Source of the DNA: Labrys sp. KNU-23
GTDB taxonomy: Bacteria; Pseudomonadota; Alphaproteobacteria; Rhizobiales; Labraceae
Reading direction: 5' to 3'
Assembly: GCF_008330945.1 (NCBI RefSeq)
Contig: NZ_CP043488.1
Location: 1,550,001 to 1,614,000, forward strand
Length of the DNA stretch: 64,000 nucleotides
The stretch's first letter is position 1, and every line of letters begins with the position of its first letter. Under the pieces are notes generated by a model, which was given only the letters and a program-made list of their open reading frames with translations, had not been told where the DNA came from and searched no databases. The position numbers and the translations under genes were made by a program. Of this stretch, positions 35,408 through 43,922 are shown piece by piece.

Positions 35408-35750
35408 GGTTGCCCTGGCGCCGCCAACCGTCGATCGGTTCGCTGGAGCCACTCGTCAGCGCTGCGACCATCGATATCGGCGACGGGCGTCATGCCCGTT
35501 GATCGCAGCGCCGTCAAACCGCCCCTCCCTTGTCGCCGCTAAATTGATCGCGCACGGCCAGGTAGGCAAAACTCATGCTGGACGCACCAGCTCAGCTCGC
35601 GCTCGCAGTCAGTCAGTCAGTCAGTCAGTCAGTCAGTCAGTCAGAGAACTGACATGGGTTGCCGGATCCATCGAACGCTACTAGCATAATTTCAAGCTCG
35701 GCCGCGATTATGGAGCATTATTTCACTCCCGTTTCCCTTACTTGCTCGAC
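35408..35750. other. Intergenic region holding a CAGT repeat
   Basis: 343 bases without a supportable gene. It holds the tetranucleotide tract at 35606-35644 and then turns AT-rich ahead of the receptor-channel gene. Confidence 0.6.
35606..35644. repeat. Tetranucleotide tandem repeat (CAGT)9 plus CAG
   Basis: Thirty-nine uninterrupted bases of CAGT, 106 bases upstream of the glutamate-receptor-like gene. Tracts of this unit length expand and contract by slippage and in other bacteria cause phase variation. Confidence 0.95.
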
Positions 35751-36878
35751 ATGAAATTTTTACATATGAGAGTGATAATTCGCGAAGATTTGTTGCTTCG
35801 AATTGCTACAATACTGCTAGTCTGGTGCCTGACACTTCCAACGGCACTGGCGCAAGATACCCAGACCACCACTACAACCAGAAAGCCACTGAACGTCGGT
35901 GTCTATGTCAGCCCACCCTTCGTCATGAAGGACGGTGCGCGTTACTCTGGCATGGCGATCGATCTATGGGAGGCAACCGCCAGGCCGCTCGGGCTGAGCT
36001 ATTCCTACCATGAATACCCAACCTTCGAGACGTTGATCGAAGCTGTCCGGAGGGGCGAGGTTACCGCAGCCGTCTCCAACCTGACGATCACCAGGGACCG
36101 GGTAGAGCGCATCACCTTCTCCCAGCCCTGGTACGATGCAGGCTTGCGCATCATGGTGGCCGAACGCGACGGCGCCGGCTTCTGGCAGGTGCTCGGTGGG
36201 CTGGAGCGGGCTGGCCACGTGAGGGCGATGGCATGGTTCGCCACCATCATCGTAATGGCCACGCTGGTGCTGGCATTGTTCTATCGTCGTTTCGACCGAA
36301 CCTTTCCGGGCAGCTGGCACGAAGGGTTGGCCGAGAGTTTCTACGAGGTCATGTCAGTGGCGACCTCAGGGAAGGTCACGCGCCCCAACGCCCTGGGCTG
36401 GATCGGACGTGTCTCCGGGGGCGTGTGGATGGTCTGCGGCGTAGCCGTCATTGCCTATGTCACGTCATCGGTTACCAGCGTGATGACGGCCCTGACCCTG
36501 ACACATCAGATCAACTCCCTCGCCGACCTTCCTGGCCGCACCATCGGCGTGCGTGGTGGCAGCGTTGCGGAAAGCTATTCCAATGACCTTAGGCTTGCGG
36601 CTCAGGCCTATCGCAGCGTTGACGACGCTGTGGCCGGGCTTGGCAGCAGCGAAATCGCAGCGATCATCGACGATGCCCCGGTCCTGGAATATTACGCCCA
36701 TAGCCACGCCGGATCACCGCTGTCGGTGGTAGGGCCTATTTTCCATCCCGACAAATACGGCTTCGGCTTCCAGCATGGCGACAATCTCAGCCACACCATC
36801 ACGCTGCAGATCCTGGCGCTGCAGGAGTCCGGTGAACTCGAAACGCTACGGCGGAAATACTTCGGCAACGAGCGATAA
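35751..36878 (+). CDS. Prokaryotic ionotropic glutamate receptor-like channel protein
   Basis: 375 residues from the ATG at 35751; a TTG at 35742 or ATG at 35766 are alternatives since no ribosome site is clear. Signal peptide up to about residue 35 (LLVWCLTLPTALAQ). A family-3 binding lobe S1 has AVSNLTITRDRVERITFSQP, the same pattern as the ligand-binding segment of animal iGluRs. It is interrupted by helix M1 (AWFATIIVMATLVLALFY), a pore-loop region (SFYEVMSVATSGKV) and helix M2 (GVAVIAYVTSSVTSVMTALT). Lobe S2 follows (GRTIGVRGGSVAESYSN, AAIIDDAPVLEYYAHSH). No TVGYG potassium filter as in GluR0 is seen. Probably gated by an amino acid; conduction is unproven. Confidence 0.85.
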   Translation: MKFLHMRVIIREDLLLRIATILLVWCLTLPTALAQDTQTTTTTRKPLNVGVYVSPPFVMKDGARYSGMAIDLWEATARPLGLSYSYHEYPTFETLIEAVRRGEVTAAVSNLTITRDRVERITFSQPWYDAGLRIMVAERDGAGFWQVLGGLERAGHVRAMAWFATIIVMATLVLALFYRRFDRTFPGSWHEGLAESFYEVMSVATSGKVTRPNALGWIGRVSGGVWMVCGVAVIAYVTSSVTSVMTALTLTHQINSLADLPGRTIGVRGGSVAESYSNDLRLAAQAYRSVDDAVAGLGSSEIAAIIDDAPVLEYYAHSHAGSPLSVVGPIFHPDKYGFGFQHGDNLSHTITLQILALQESGELETLRRKYFGNER

Positions 36879-37223
36879 CGGTCATCCATTTTCGATCTTG
36901 GTCGCTCACGGCGCCGATTAGAACGACGTGTACAACTATTCTCCTATATCAAAATAGAGATGCAAACTCAGGAATCGTCAATACCTCAAGATGCATTATC
37001 GCCCCAATTGGAAGATATCGTATCCCATCTATATTTTGGATCTTGTCAATAAATGCAACAATTGCGACATATTGCAATATATTGAATCTCAATTATCATT
37101 ATTACATAATAATTTTCGCGATATTCTATATAAGAACCGAATTCTTCGTTTTTCGTGGAGTTCCGAGGCACCCACCGCCACCGATCGCAAAAGCTTGGAC
37201 ACATATGGAAGGAGAAAGCCTGT
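36879..37223. other. AT-rich region upstream of the autotransporter remnant
   Basis: 345 bases whose AT content is far above the window's average (runs of TATT, ATAAT). No gene is supported. It is probably the old promoter region of the autotransporter; the composition differs enough to suggest foreign origin. Confidence 0.5.
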
Positions 37224-38886
37224 GATGTCGTCGATCGGAAGAGCCCCCTTCTCGCCCTGCTCTGCCGAAGGAGCCTCTTCTGAGTTTTCTCCTGGCCTCG
37301 AGCGCAGCTCTGATCTGCCAATCTGCCCAGGCGCAAGTGACAACCGGTGGCGGCCAGACTGTAGAGATCACCAGCAACAGGCAACCTGCAACGCCCCGGT
37401 CTGTTTCGTGGCCCGTGACCAAGGCTCGCTCCTCTACACCAATGCGGATACGCCCATCGACGTGACCATGCCGAATGGTCAGCCCGAAGGAGGTCCTCTC
37501 CATGCCGGCGTACAAGCGCGAGACGGCGGCACGGTTTCGGTCATCCCTGCCACGGGCAGCTACACGATCGGCCAGACCTACAAGATCCTCACCGCCAATG
37601 GCGGCATCACCGGCCAGTTCGCCAAGGTGGTCGACAACGCCCCCTTCGTCGATCTCGGCCTGTCCCAGAATGCCAACAACGTCTATCTGAAGGTCACGCG
37701 CAACGACACCACCTTCGCCTCGGTCGCCAGCAGCCAGAGCCAGCGCGCCGTCGCCGACGGCGTGGAGACGCTGGCGAGCGGCAGCACGCTCTATCAGGCC
37801 GTCGCCAAAGCGCCGGATGTCGCCAGCGCCCGCCAGGCCTTCTCGACCCTGTCCGGCGACATCCATGCCTCGGCCCGCAGCGTGCTGGTCCAGGACAGCG
37901 GCCTCATCCGCGATGCCGTGCTGAACCGGCTCTACACCGCCGATCTCGCTGCCATCGCACCTGCAGCCATGCTCTCGGGCCCGACCGCCTATGCCGAGAA
38001 TGTGCCGGCGGCAGCACCGGCGCCGTTCGGCTCGGCCACCCCGGCAGCCCTGTCCGGCTTGTGGGCCCAGGGCTTCGGATCCTGGGGCCATCTCGGCGGC
38101 GGCGGTCGCGACGCCCGGGTCGATCACGATACCGGTGGCTTCCTCATCGGCTTCGACACCCTCGTCCAGGGCTCGTTCCTGCAGGACTGGCGCCTGGGCG
38201 CCTTTGCCGGCTACAGCCATTCCAGCTTCGACGTCGATGCGCGCGCCGCCTCGGGCACGGCCGACAATTATCACGTCGGCCTCTATGCCGGCCGGCAGTG
38301 GAACGCCCTCGCCCTGCGGCTGGGCGCCACCTACACCTGGCACGACATCGACAGCGACCGCACCGTGGCGCTGCCGGGTTTTGCCGACCGGCTCAGCACC
38401 AGCTATGACGCCGGCACGGCCCAGCTCTTCGGTGAGCTCGGCTATCGCATCGATACCCAGGCTTTCCGCTTCGAGCCCTTCGTCAACGCCGCCTATCTCA
38501 ACCTGCACACCGACGGCTTCCACGAGACCGGCGGCGATGCGGCTTTGAGCGGCCGAGGCGATACCAGCAATCTGGGCTTCACCACCCTGGGGCTGCGTGC
38601 GGCCACCAGCTTCGATCTCACCGAAGGCACGAGCGCCACCCTCCAGGCCACCCTGGGCTGGCGCCATGCCTTCGGCGATGTCAGGCCGACGGCCGCGCTC
38701 GCTTTGGCCAATGGCTCCGCCTTCAACGCCAGCGGCACGCCGATCGCCCGCGACGCCCTGGTCGTCGATACCGGCATCAGCGTGGTCCTGTCGCACGCGG
38801 CCAGCCTCGGCGTGTCTTATAGCGGACAATTCGGCGAAAAGGCCGTCGACCAGAGCGTCAGGGGCAATCTCGTCTGGAGATTCTGA
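37224..38886 (+). pseudogene. Autotransporter with beta-barrel, N-terminal frame disrupted
   Basis: The main frame, open from 36991, ends in a full autotransporter beta-domain (about 37990-38886): LSGLWAQGFGSWGHLGG, GFLIGFDTLVQGSF, and a last strand VRGNLVWRF with terminal Phe. Before it is the usual junction YTIGQTYKILTANGGITGQF. The signal peptide is in another frame, one base later: LLSFLLASSAALICQSAQAQ followed by VTTGGGQTVEITSN, at about 37280-37380, which runs into a stop near 37460 without reaching the barrel. So at least one frameshift separates export signal and barrel, and the passenger is nearly absent. Most likely a decayed surface adhesin. A CCCCC run at 37243 is a possible slippage point. 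Confidence 0.75.
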
Positions 38887-38998
38887 TCACGGAAGAGACC
38901 GGGCGCGTTGCCGGGCACCCCACTGCTAAAGCTGTTCCTGCAAAGGCTTGCAGCGAACGAAACTGATCATATCAGGGGACCAAGTATCGTTTCACAAC

Positions 38999-39304
38999 TC
39001 ACGCCAGCCTGCCCGGAGGATGGGTCCCAAGTTCCCAGCGGCGATAGGATGGCTCGTCCGTCGGCGCAATCTCGGTGGCCAGCAGAACATAACAGCCGGG
39101 GCAGAAGACCTGGCGCAGGCCGATGGGCCGGTCGGTGAAATGCGAAGGCTCGGCGCGCACGCCGGGGCCCGCAGCCTGGGAAGGTCGCTCGCGGCGGATG
39201 GCGTTGGCGAAAGGATCGCCGGCACTCGTTCCCAGGGGATGGTCGCAATGGCTGCAGACGATGCTGCCGTCGGTGTGCAGGCGGGCGTTGTCGTCGATCT
39301 TCAT
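38999..39304 (-). CDS. Small zinc-ribbon subunit, acetone carboxylase gamma-like
   Basis: 101 residues behind GAGGAG, 6 bases after the HyuB stop. Two CxxC pairs, VCSHCDHPLG near residue 16 and QVFCPGCYVLLATEIAP near 68, should bind one zinc. The same pattern (CGCGCDLG, then HVCTACGTLLEAEV) ends the HyuB protein at 59031-61154 as a fused tail. Acetone and acetophenone carboxylases have a small zinc-binding third subunit beside HyuA- and HyuB-like subunits, so this is the likely third subunit here. Easy to miss by automated gene calling because it is short. Confidence 0.75.
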   Translation of the reverse strand: MKIDDNARLHTDGSIVCSHCDHPLGTSAGDPFANAIRRERPSQAAGPGVRAEPSHFTDRPIGLRQVFCPGCYVLLATEIAPTDEPSYRRWELGTHPPGRLA

Positions 39305-39310
39305 GGCTCC

Positions 39311-41299
39311 TCACTCCGCTGCCTGGTTGGGGACGGGCTCGCCGACGCGTTCGCAGCGCAGCTGCGTGCGGCGTCGGCTCGTTGCCAGGTCATCCGCGCT
39401 GCCATCGGTGTTCAGCAGCACGCCATAGATGTCGTTGGCCGCCTGGGCGGATACCTTGCGGGCCTCGACGTCGCGGGCAACCAGGACCGGATCGCGCAAA
39501 AGCGGATCGCCATAGCCTCCGCCGCCCTGCCAATGGGTATAGTAGACGTCCTGCGCGCCTAGATGCGTCTCCAGGTGGGCCTCCAGAACATCGGCGGTGC
39601 CGCCGGCCTCCTCCAGGGTCGCCGGGATACGGCCGGCGGCGAAGAGCTCGGCAACGCGCGCATTGCGCTTGAGCACGTCATACTGGGTGCCGGCGGGATA
39701 GCCCCCGCTGCTGCCGGTCGCCTGCGGCAGCGCCTTGCCGGTGGCCGAGACCACCAGATGCACGCCGCCGATAGGGGAATCGTGTGGAATGAAGCAGCTT
39801 GATCCGCCCATGCCGCCGCGGAAACGCCCCGGCCCGCCGGAATCCGTCTCCTCCCGCCGCCATAGATAAAGCATGGGGAAGCTGAACTCGTTGATCTCGA
39901 CATCGGCGACGCGCCCCATCGGGATGCAGTTGAGGCCACCGGTGTCGACCCCGTCCTGATCGACACGCGCGCCGAGGCCGCCGGCCATGGAATCGCAGAT
40001 CATGGTCACGAAGGGATTGCCGCGCTGGTCGAGCCCGGCCAGGACGGCAAGGTCCCAGGTGCCGCAGCATACGCACATCAGCGATTTGCGGTGCTCGGGA
40101 TGCACGTCGAGCATGCCGGCGACACATTCGGAGACCACGTTCTGCGTGGCCCAGGCCGAAGCCACCGAAGCCTTGCCGATACCGGCCGGGAAGTTGCAAT
40201 TGTTGATGGTGCCGGGCTCGCTGACGATTTGGAGGCAGCGATAAAGGCCGCCCGGCGACCAGGGAATGTCGCCACACAGCATGGTCAGCACGATCGGCAT
40301 GATGCCGCCGCGCAGGCCGGCAAAGGTACAATTGGCAAAACCCTCGGTTTCCTTGTCCGTGCCGGTGAAGTCGAAGGTCAGCCTGTCGCCTTGCTTCGTC
40401 ATGGTGAGCAGGATCTTGTAGAGGTTGCGGTCACTGTGGCGGAAGGAATCCTGGTGGGCGACGCCACTCCAGGTGCCGTCCGGCAGCGCCTGCAGCTTGG
40501 CGCGCAGCCGGGCCTCGGCGTCGTTCATCATGCGCTTCATCACCGCCTTGACGGTGAGGGCGCCATATTTGGCGATCAGGGCGGCGAGACGCTCCTGGGC
40601 GATGTTGTTGGCGCCGATCTTGGCCCGCAGATCGAGGGCGATCAGGCGCGGCACCCGGGAACGGCGCAGATACATGTCCTCGATGTCGGCGCGGATGCTG
40701 CCGCCTTCGACGATCTTCACCGGTGGGATCGGCGTCGATTCCCAGAAGACGTCGCGCCCTTCCACCGACCAGCTTCCAGGCGAGACGCCGCCGAGGTCGA
40801 CCTGATGGCAGACGACGGCCGTCCAGGCGAAGACCTCGCCGTCATGGACGAGCGGCGCGAAGACGGTGACGTCGTTCTGGTGCAGCCCGCCGCCGACCCA
40901 GGGATCGTTGCATAGGAACATGTCGCCGGCCTGGAAGCCGGGTTGCCGGGAGCGGTTCTCCAGTGTCCATTTGACGGCCATGTCGACCGAAGCGGCCAAC
41001 TGGGTGTTGTAGAGGCCGACGACGACGGAATCGCCGCATTCATCGAGAATGGTCGCGCCGAAATCGTTGCAGTCCGTCACCACCACGGAGCCCGACATAC
41101 GCTTGAGGCCATCGCCCATTTCCTCGGCAATGGCGGCGAGGCGGTGGCGGATGACCTCATAGGTCAGGGGATCGACGGCCTCGATGTCCTTGTCCGTCAC
41201 CTGGTGCAGCCTGGCCCCGGATGCCAGCTTTCTGGTCTCGTCGGGCGCCTTCGGCTGATAGGCGAAACGCTCCGACCCTGCGATTTGAATGAGCGGCAT
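39311..41299 (-). CDS. HyuB: hydantoinase B/oxoprolinase family subunit (carboxylase alpha-like), copy 1
   Basis: 662 residues. It begins at the GGGGGAAAA site. Family motifs: DPLTYEVIRHRLAAIAEEMG near residue 42, GDMFLCNDPWVGGGLHQNDV near 148, DFTGTDKETEGFANC near 315, SGGPGRFRGGMGGS near 503 and WQGGGGYGDPLLRDP near 607. The 12-base gap to HyuA and 6-base gap to the zinc subunit show a three-gene operon. Family members hydrolyse 5-oxoproline or hydantoins, or carboxylate ketones with ATP. The zinc subunit favours the carboxylase reading. Confidence 0.85.
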   Translation of the reverse strand: MPLIQIAGSERFAYQPKAPDETRKLASGARLHQVTDKDIEAVDPLTYEVIRHRLAAIAEEMGDGLKRMSGSVVVTDCNDFGATILDECGDSVVVGLYNTQLAASVDMAVKWTLENRSRQPGFQAGDMFLCNDPWVGGGLHQNDVTVFAPLVHDGEVFAWTAVVCHQVDLGGVSPGSWSVEGRDVFWESTPIPPVKIVEGGSIRADIEDMYLRRSRVPRLIALDLRAKIGANNIAQERLAALIAKYGALTVKAVMKRMMNDAEARLRAKLQALPDGTWSGVAHQDSFRHSDRNLYKILLTMTKQGDRLTFDFTGTDKETEGFANCTFAGLRGGIMPIVLTMLCGDIPWSPGGLYRCLQIVSEPGTINNCNFPAGIGKASVASAWATQNVVSECVAGMLDVHPEHRKSLMCVCCGTWDLAVLAGLDQRGNPFVTMICDSMAGGLGARVDQDGVDTGGLNCIPMGRVADVEINEFSFPMLYLWRREETDSGGPGRFRGGMGGSSCFIPHDSPIGGVHLVVSATGKALPQATGSSGGYPAGTQYDVLKRNARVAELFAAGRIPATLEEAGGTADVLEAHLETHLGAQDVYYTHWQGGGGYGDPLLRDPVLVARDVEARKVSAQAANDIYGVLLNTDGSADDLATSRRRTQLRCERVGEPVPNQAAE

Positions 41300-41310
41300 G
41301 GTTTTCCCCC

Positions 41311-43413
41311 TCAGCCCTGTTCCGCGACACGAATGGCGAGATTGCCATAGGCGTCCACCACGCCAGCGAAGCCCTCCGGCAGCGCGACGGTGGTGGTCGG
41401 CGTCTCCACCACCGCCGGTCCCGACAGTTTCGACCCGGCGCCCAGGCTGCGATAGTCGTAGATCTTGGTGTCCTGCCAGCCCTTGCGCGTGTCGAGGAAC
41501 ACCTTGCGGATCGCAGACGGCGTCGGGTCGGCGCTCGTGCTGTCATGCGCGGCGAGATCGGCGCGGATCGGCAGGATGCCGATGGCGCGCACCCGATAGG
41601 TGATGATCTGCAGGCCGGCATCGCTGAAGCCGGCGCCCTTGCCGTAAATGCGCTCGTAAAGCTCTTCGAAGCTGGCGCCGATGCCGGCGATCTCCGCCTC
41701 CCCGAGCGGACCGCCCGGCACTGGGGTGGTCACTTCGGCCATCTGCATGGTGTAGCGCAGCTCGGCTTCGCGCTCATAGACCACCTTGGCAAAGCGCAGC
41801 CTCTGCTGGACCAGGCGCTCGGCGAGCTCGGCTTCGAGCTTTTCGAAATTGCCGTTGAGCGTGGCGGGATCGATGGGGAAATTGCCCGGATCCGACATTT
41901 CGGCGGTCAGCACGATGTCGGAGGAAGCGAGCCCATAGGCCGAGAACACCGCGGCCGTCGAGCCGAGCGGCACCACCACCTCCGACACGCCGAGATCGGC
42001 CGAATAGTTGACCGCATGCACCGGGCCTGCCCCGCCGAAGGAATAGAGCACGAAATCGCGCGGATCATGGCCGCCGTTGACCACGACGCTGCGCACGAGA
42101 TCGGCGGTCTGGGCATTCTGGATGGCGTAGATCGCGGCCGCACCCTGCTCCACCGTCAGGCCGAGCGGTTCGGCGATCCGGGTGCGGATCGCTTCGGCCG
42201 CCAGTTCCTTCGATAGTTTCTTGCGGCCGCCCAGGAAATTGTCGCCATTGATGATGCCGAGCACGAGATCGGCATCGGTGACGGTCGGCTCCTGGCCACC
42301 CTCACCATAGCAGACCGGGCCGGGCCGGGCGCCGGCGCTGCGGGGGCCGACACGCAGATTGCCGCCGCCATCGATCCAGGCGATCGCGCCGCCGCCGGCA
42401 CCGATCGTGCGGACATCGACCATCGCGGTGTTGATCTGGTGCTGGTGCAGCACCGTGGTTGTGGTCGTGCTCGGCTTGCCGTCACGCACCAGGCCGACCA
42501 GGAAGGTGGTTCCCCCCATGTCGGTGGAGATGATGTTCTTGTGCCCGAGGCGTTCGGCCAGGCGCAGGCAGCCGATCACGCCACCGGTGAGTACGGAGCC
42601 CAGCGTGCTGACGGCATGCTTGGGCGCGTCGGCTGCCTGCACGCAGCCGCCGGAGCCCTGCATGATCAGGAGGGAACCTTCGAATTTCTTGGCGCGCAGT
42701 TCTTCCTCGAGCGGGGTGAGATAGCCCTTCAGAACCGGGCCGACCTGCGTGTTGATGATGGTGGTGGCGCTGCGGGTATATTCGCGGATGCGGGGGCTGG
42801 TCTCATGCGACAGCGCAACATAGAGCTCCGGCGCTTCCTCCTGGATGAGTTCGCGGATGCGCCGCTCATGCACCGGATTGCGGAAGGCCCAGAGCAGCGA
42901 GACGGCGATTGCCCGCACGCCGTCGTCGCGCAGCCTCCTCACCGCGGCACGCACGCCCTTCTCGTCGAGGGGAACGATGACAGCGCCCTTGTGGTCGATG
43001 CGCTCGTCGATCTCGATCACGTCGCGATGCGGCACCAGCGGCGCCGGCTTGTTGGTCCGCGAGATGTTCTGGACGGCGCTCGGATCGAGCCCGGCATAGC
43101 GCCCTTCCAGATTCATGATGCGGATGGAATCGGCGTGGCCCCTTGTGGTCAGGAAGCCGACACGCGCCACGTCGCCGGTGACGACGGCGTTGAGCGTGGA
43201 GGTGGTGCCGTGGACGATGTAGTCCGTCTGCGACAGCAGCTCTTCCACGCTGCTCCCGACATTGTTCGCCAACTCGCCAAGCACGTTGATGAAGCCGCGC
43301 GAAAAATCGGGCGGCGTCGAATGGGCCTTGGCGGAGACCAGCACGCCTTCGGTGCTGGCCAGGAAGCCGTCGGTAAAGGTACCGCCGGTATCGACGCCGA
43401 TTACATAGGTCAT
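41311..43413 (-). CDS. HyuA: hydantoinase A/oxoprolinase family subunit (carboxylase beta-like), copy 1
   Basis: 700 residues from the ATG behind GGGAGGA; longer readings run into the promoter. ATPase-like fold: GVDTGGTFTDGFL at residues 6-18, STDMGGTTFLVGLV, GAGGGAIAW, RPGPVCYGEGGQEPTVTDAD and YSFGGAGPVHAV. The subunit phosphorylates the substrate carbonyl or amide with ATP. First gene of the operon, with a 180-base leader and a dyad operator (43590-43616) inside the promoter. Partner of the HyuB and zinc subunit downstream. Confidence 0.86.
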   Translation of the reverse strand: MTYVIGVDTGGTFTDGFLASTEGVLVSAKAHSTPPDFSRGFINVLGELANNVGSSVEELLSQTDYIVHGTTSTLNAVVTGDVARVGFLTTRGHADSIRIMNLEGRYAGLDPSAVQNISRTNKPAPLVPHRDVIEIDERIDHKGAVIVPLDEKGVRAAVRRLRDDGVRAIAVSLLWAFRNPVHERRIRELIQEEAPELYVALSHETSPRIREYTRSATTIINTQVGPVLKGYLTPLEEELRAKKFEGSLLIMQGSGGCVQAADAPKHAVSTLGSVLTGGVIGCLRLAERLGHKNIISTDMGGTTFLVGLVRDGKPSTTTTTVLHQHQINTAMVDVRTIGAGGGAIAWIDGGGNLRVGPRSAGARPGPVCYGEGGQEPTVTDADLVLGIINGDNFLGGRKKLSKELAAEAIRTRIAEPLGLTVEQGAAAIYAIQNAQTADLVRSVVVNGGHDPRDFVLYSFGGAGPVHAVNYSADLGVSEVVVPLGSTAAVFSAYGLASSDIVLTAEMSDPGNFPIDPATLNGNFEKLEAELAERLVQQRLRFAKVVYEREAELRYTMQMAEVTTPVPGGPLGEAEIAGIGASFEELYERIYGKGAGFSDAGLQIITYRVRAIGILPIRADLAAHDSTSADPTPSAIRKVFLDTRKGWQDTKIYDYRSLGAGSKLSGPAVVETPTTTVALPEGFAGVVDAYGNLAIRVAEQG

Positions 43414-43589
43414 GGATCCTCCCTCTGTATTGTTTTTTGATTGGGCAGCATCGTCACGCGGAAGCGGAACGCGCGTCCCCCGCATGGTTGTCAGCACACA
43501 AAACTGGAATGCGGCCGGGCTTGCCCTGAAGGTTTCGCCTTCACTCACCGCATGCCTCGAAGGCTTACGGATGCTCTTCCACCCATTAA

Positions 43590-43616
43590 ACAGCATACAT
43601 AAATTCAGTATGCTGT
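43590..43616 (-). promoter_or_regulatory. hyuA promoter with embedded dyad operator
   Basis: On the minus strand, -35 TTGACA (43614-43619), 16-base spacer, -10 TATGCT (43592-43597). A perfect 9-base dyad ACAGCATAC/GTATGCTGT with a 9-base spacer covers the whole promoter. The MFS promoter at 48479 has the same layout. Confidence 0.75.
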
Positions 43617-43675
43617 CAATATGAATGTGACGCCCCCGCAAAGCTCGAATTCGAGGTAATGCTGGGCGCGATTTG

Positions 43676-43845
43676 CCCTCCCCTGAAGGGGGAGGGTCGA
43701 CGCGAAGCGACGGGGTGGGGTGATCTCCTGGCAAGACTTACCCGTTTCGTCATCACGACCTGCATGTCTCCACTCCACCCCGGCCTTGCAGGCCGACCCT
43801 CCCTACGCAACTCAAGGGAGTTGCGGACATCCAGGGGAGGGTGTT
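43676..43845. repeat. Palindromic intergenic element (CCTCCCCTGAAGGGGGAGGG type)
   Basis: Starts with the hairpin CCCTCCCCTGAAGGGGGAGG; GGGAGGGTCG and CGGGGTGGGGTG are then matched by CACTCCACCCCG and CGACCCTCCC about 80 bases on. A mobile-like palindromic repeat family common between genes in alphaproteobacteria. No coding capacity. Confidence 0.7.
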
Positions 43846-43922
43846 GACGGTCCTCATTAACTTGGATTCGGAGCCCTGGCCGCCCCGCCGACACCCGCTC
43901 AGCCGGGCGGCAGTCTTCTCCA

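Larger units (their letters stand above)
43414..43922. other. Promoter region and palindromic repeat between hyuA and ALDH
   Basis: 509 bases without a gene. The part near hyuA holds the promoter and dyad; the part from about 43676 is a repeat element. Confidence 0.7.
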
